A stretch of DNA of 35,008 nt. It comes from Saprospiraceae bacterium. GTDB taxonomy: Bacteria; Bacteroidota; Bacteroidia; Chitinophagales; Saprospiraceae. Made by a program: the position numbers and the translations under genes. A model generated the notes under the pieces. The model made no database searches. It saw nothing but the letters and a program-made list of their open reading frames with translations, and was not told the DNA's origin. Each line of letters starts with the position of its first letter. Position 1 is the stretch's first letter. This document shows positions 34,601 to 35,008 of this stretch, piece after piece. Location: positions 1 through 35,008 of the forward strand of contig JAIYAP010000065.1 of NCBI GenBank assembly GCA_027488935.1, in the 5' to 3' direction.

Positions 34601-34737
34601 TGGGTACGGCACAAACCATCCTGCGTATTGCCGAAGATATGGGCGACAAGGACCTGCTGAAAGAATTGGAAGATCAATTCACCCCTTACATTCCAAACCA
34701 GAATGCACCGAACAGCCTTCCGGGCTTTAGGCAGTAA
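31666..34737 (+). CDS. DUF2723 / GT117 family glycosyltransferase-like membrane protein
   Basis: The 1023-residue protein (ATG 31666, MNASFKTLNNLTGWLTF; an in-frame ATG at 31624 adds 14 residues) is a polytopic inner-membrane protein. The N-terminal half has about ten membrane segments and the signature PTGSLWDCGEFISGAYKLQV followed by HPPGAP, with the aspartate and glutamate expected for a GT-C-type active site. It belongs with DUF2723, to which human TMEM260, an O-mannosyltransferase (CAZy GT117), is related. The middle has FTYGDNDTYPLWYCQETEGI, a conserved soluble segment. The last 120 residues are helical and TPR-like (ALADRYFEAFPQYNFNYDQF). A role in glycosylation of exported proteins is an inference from the family. 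It stands alone between its promoter and a terminator. Confidence 0.9.
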   Translation: MNASFKTLNNLTGWLTFAITGIVLALAAQPTGSLWDCGEFISGAYKLQVVHPPGAPVFLLVGRLFAWVATLFSNDPSNIAYAVNLLSALSTAFGAMFICWSTTILVRLTLTGRDTAPEGGQLIAILSAGLIAGLVTAFTSSVWFSAVEGEVYAMSTFFTCMTLWAVLKWYNLPDEANADRWLVFAIYSIALSIGVHLLSLLTFPALAMFYYFKKAKKVTFLGALTSAIVGVVFIVVIQKVVIAGIPNMWAWFDMLMVNNFGLPFYSGIIPVILLFTAGIWYGLHYARKTNNGLMQRLVVSFAVIVIAYSCYGMVILRAIASPPINMNDPSDPMRLLPYLNREQYGERPLLSGPDFDAQPMGVESTERYGRVGNRYEVVDEKVDYEFSPNDKTLFPRMGDYSQDRPRLYRQWIDKPTGKPTFSDNIEFFWKYQIGWMYWRYFMWNFSGRQNGEQGYYSWDPTAGNWITGFSALDERRIGNQREIPDFQKYNQANNKYYLIPFLLGLLGMFFHYSRRRNDFFALFALFIITGVGIIVYSNQPPNEPRERDYVLAGSFFTYAIWIGMGAFALFDLLVARLKLAGNIAAPVAGLIGLVAPLLMVTQNWDDHSRAKQYASRDYARNFLESCEPNAIIFTYGDNDTYPLWYCQETEGIRTDVRVVNLSLIAVDWYIGQLRRAVNNSPAIEMSIPQEKIQGFKRVQIPYGGGQGPEKEMSLDQVMKFLGEDHPQQQGSGRGFDTYLPTRKMFIPVNKEAGIANKILSPNDSTIVDTIHFNIGEKKTYIIKDDLAIMDIIASNIWKRPIYWAVTCRDEKLLGLQDYLQLEGLGLRLIASKNKSNTESYGIIGCGRVDTDLAYRNIMEKWTWGNFDKERLYVDRSYLPSLQTMRVTMIRVARQLVFEKQNEKAMALADRYFEAFPQYNFNYDQFTAFMADIYARAGNKEKAAAKIREIAKTIEQQLRFVKSQTPTFQRGYQQDGQYAMGTAQTILRIAEDMGDKDLLKELEDQFTPYIPNQNAPNSLPGFRQ

Positions 34738-34766
34738 TTGGAAAGGAGGGTTTAAAAATATGAATT

Positions 34767-34806
34767 ATCCCGAATTTTGGTGAAAACTAAAATTCGGGAT
34801 TTTTTT
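34767..34806 (+). terminator. Intrinsic terminator of the DUF2723 gene
   Basis: Arms ATCCCGAATTTTGGT (34767-34781) and ACTAAAATTCGGGAT (34786-34800) form a 15-bp stem with one G-U pair and a GAAA loop, followed by TTTTTT. The left arm is identical to 12761-12775, in the hairpin between the PLP-enzyme and moxR genes. Confidence 0.88.
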
Positions 34807-34850
34807 ATCCATATGACTGAACACTCAGCAAAGCGGAAACATTTGGGTAA

Positions 34851-35008
34851 GATATTCGACCTCTAGCGAGGTCGTGCGGAAAAAAATACCATTGGGCGTT
34901 GCTACAAATATTTGACCTCCAGGGAGGTCCGTGCCTTGCTTTTGAGATTCCAGGAAATGGTTTTAAATCAATAAATCATTGGGCAACGCGACGACCTCGG
35001 ATGAGGTC
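34851..35008 (-). repeat. Composite palindromic repeat, right cluster (three copies)
   Basis: Palindromes lie at 34857-34874 (CGACCTCTAGCGAGGTCG, the exact reverse complement of the left-end copies), 34914-34929 (GACCTCCAGGGAGGTC) and 34992-35008 (cut by the window edge). CGTTGCTAC (34897-34905) is the reverse complement of GTAGCAACG between the first two, which are 57 bp apart. Read on the minus strand, the first two reproduce the whole left-end composite. The third has GGCAACGCGACGACCTC on the plus strand, so it faces the other way. Confidence 0.8.

Overview
The window looks like chromosomal DNA from a Bacteroidota bacterium, most likely of the Saprospiria (Haliscomenobacter/Lewinella-like). 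The grounds are protein families typical of the phylum (DUF4293, DUF3276/PUR, DUF3467, CarboxypepD_reg-like, DUF2723/GT117, OmpH, MoxR), starts with A-rich leaders instead of strong Shine-Dalgarno sites, and ten perfect TAnnTTTG -7 promoter boxes placed just upstream of genes. The order assignment is an inference; there is no rRNA or marker tree in the window. I see no tRNA, rRNA, CRISPR array, transposase, integrase or prophage.

Layout. (1) 1-3.8 kb, accessory: the cut-off end of an ORF, a pair of palindromic repeats, an unknown exported protein, and a strikingly AT-rich SF2 helicase fused to an HNH nuclease (candidate defence gene). (2) 4.0-8.9 kb, minus strand: a TonB-dependent receptor followed by a beta-propeller/phosphoesterase protein. 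(3) 9-13.8 kb: an MlaE-type permease, dapD and an RDD membrane protein on the minus strand, divergent from a cystathionine gamma-synthase/lyase family enzyme; this enzyme converges on a MoxR ATPase across a long hairpin. (4) 13.9-19.4 kb, minus strand: an S9 peptidase of the glutamyl endopeptidase type, a small membrane protein, a SIMPL-domain protein, DUF4293 and an OmpA-family protein. (5) 19.6-25.3 kb, plus strand: a solitary AAA15-type ATPase, a YoaK/DUF1275 membrane protein, then DUF3467, a membrane protein, an amidohydrolase lipoprotein and a PUR/DUF3276 protein with an RGG-rich arm. (6) 25.3-27.8 kb, minus strand: O-antigen-ligase-like protein, rsmA and an alkyltransferase-like protein whose acceptor cysteine is alanine. 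(7) 27.9-34.8 kb: lipoprotein methyltransferase, M50 site-2 protease, CarboxypepD_reg-like protein, OmpH/Skp chaperone and a DUF2723/GT117 glycosyltransferase-like protein. (8) 34.8-35.0 kb: terminator and a second cluster of the same palindromic repeats as at the left end.

Most genes are housekeeping or cell-envelope functions in short transcription units. The two features most worth following are the AT-rich helicase-HNH fusion (1189-3732) and the composite palindromic repeat family at both window ends. A second hairpin family, built on ATCCCGAATTTTGGT, is used as terminator in two unrelated places. I did not find a multi-gene defence island or a clearly new system; the helicase-HNH gene is the best single candidate.
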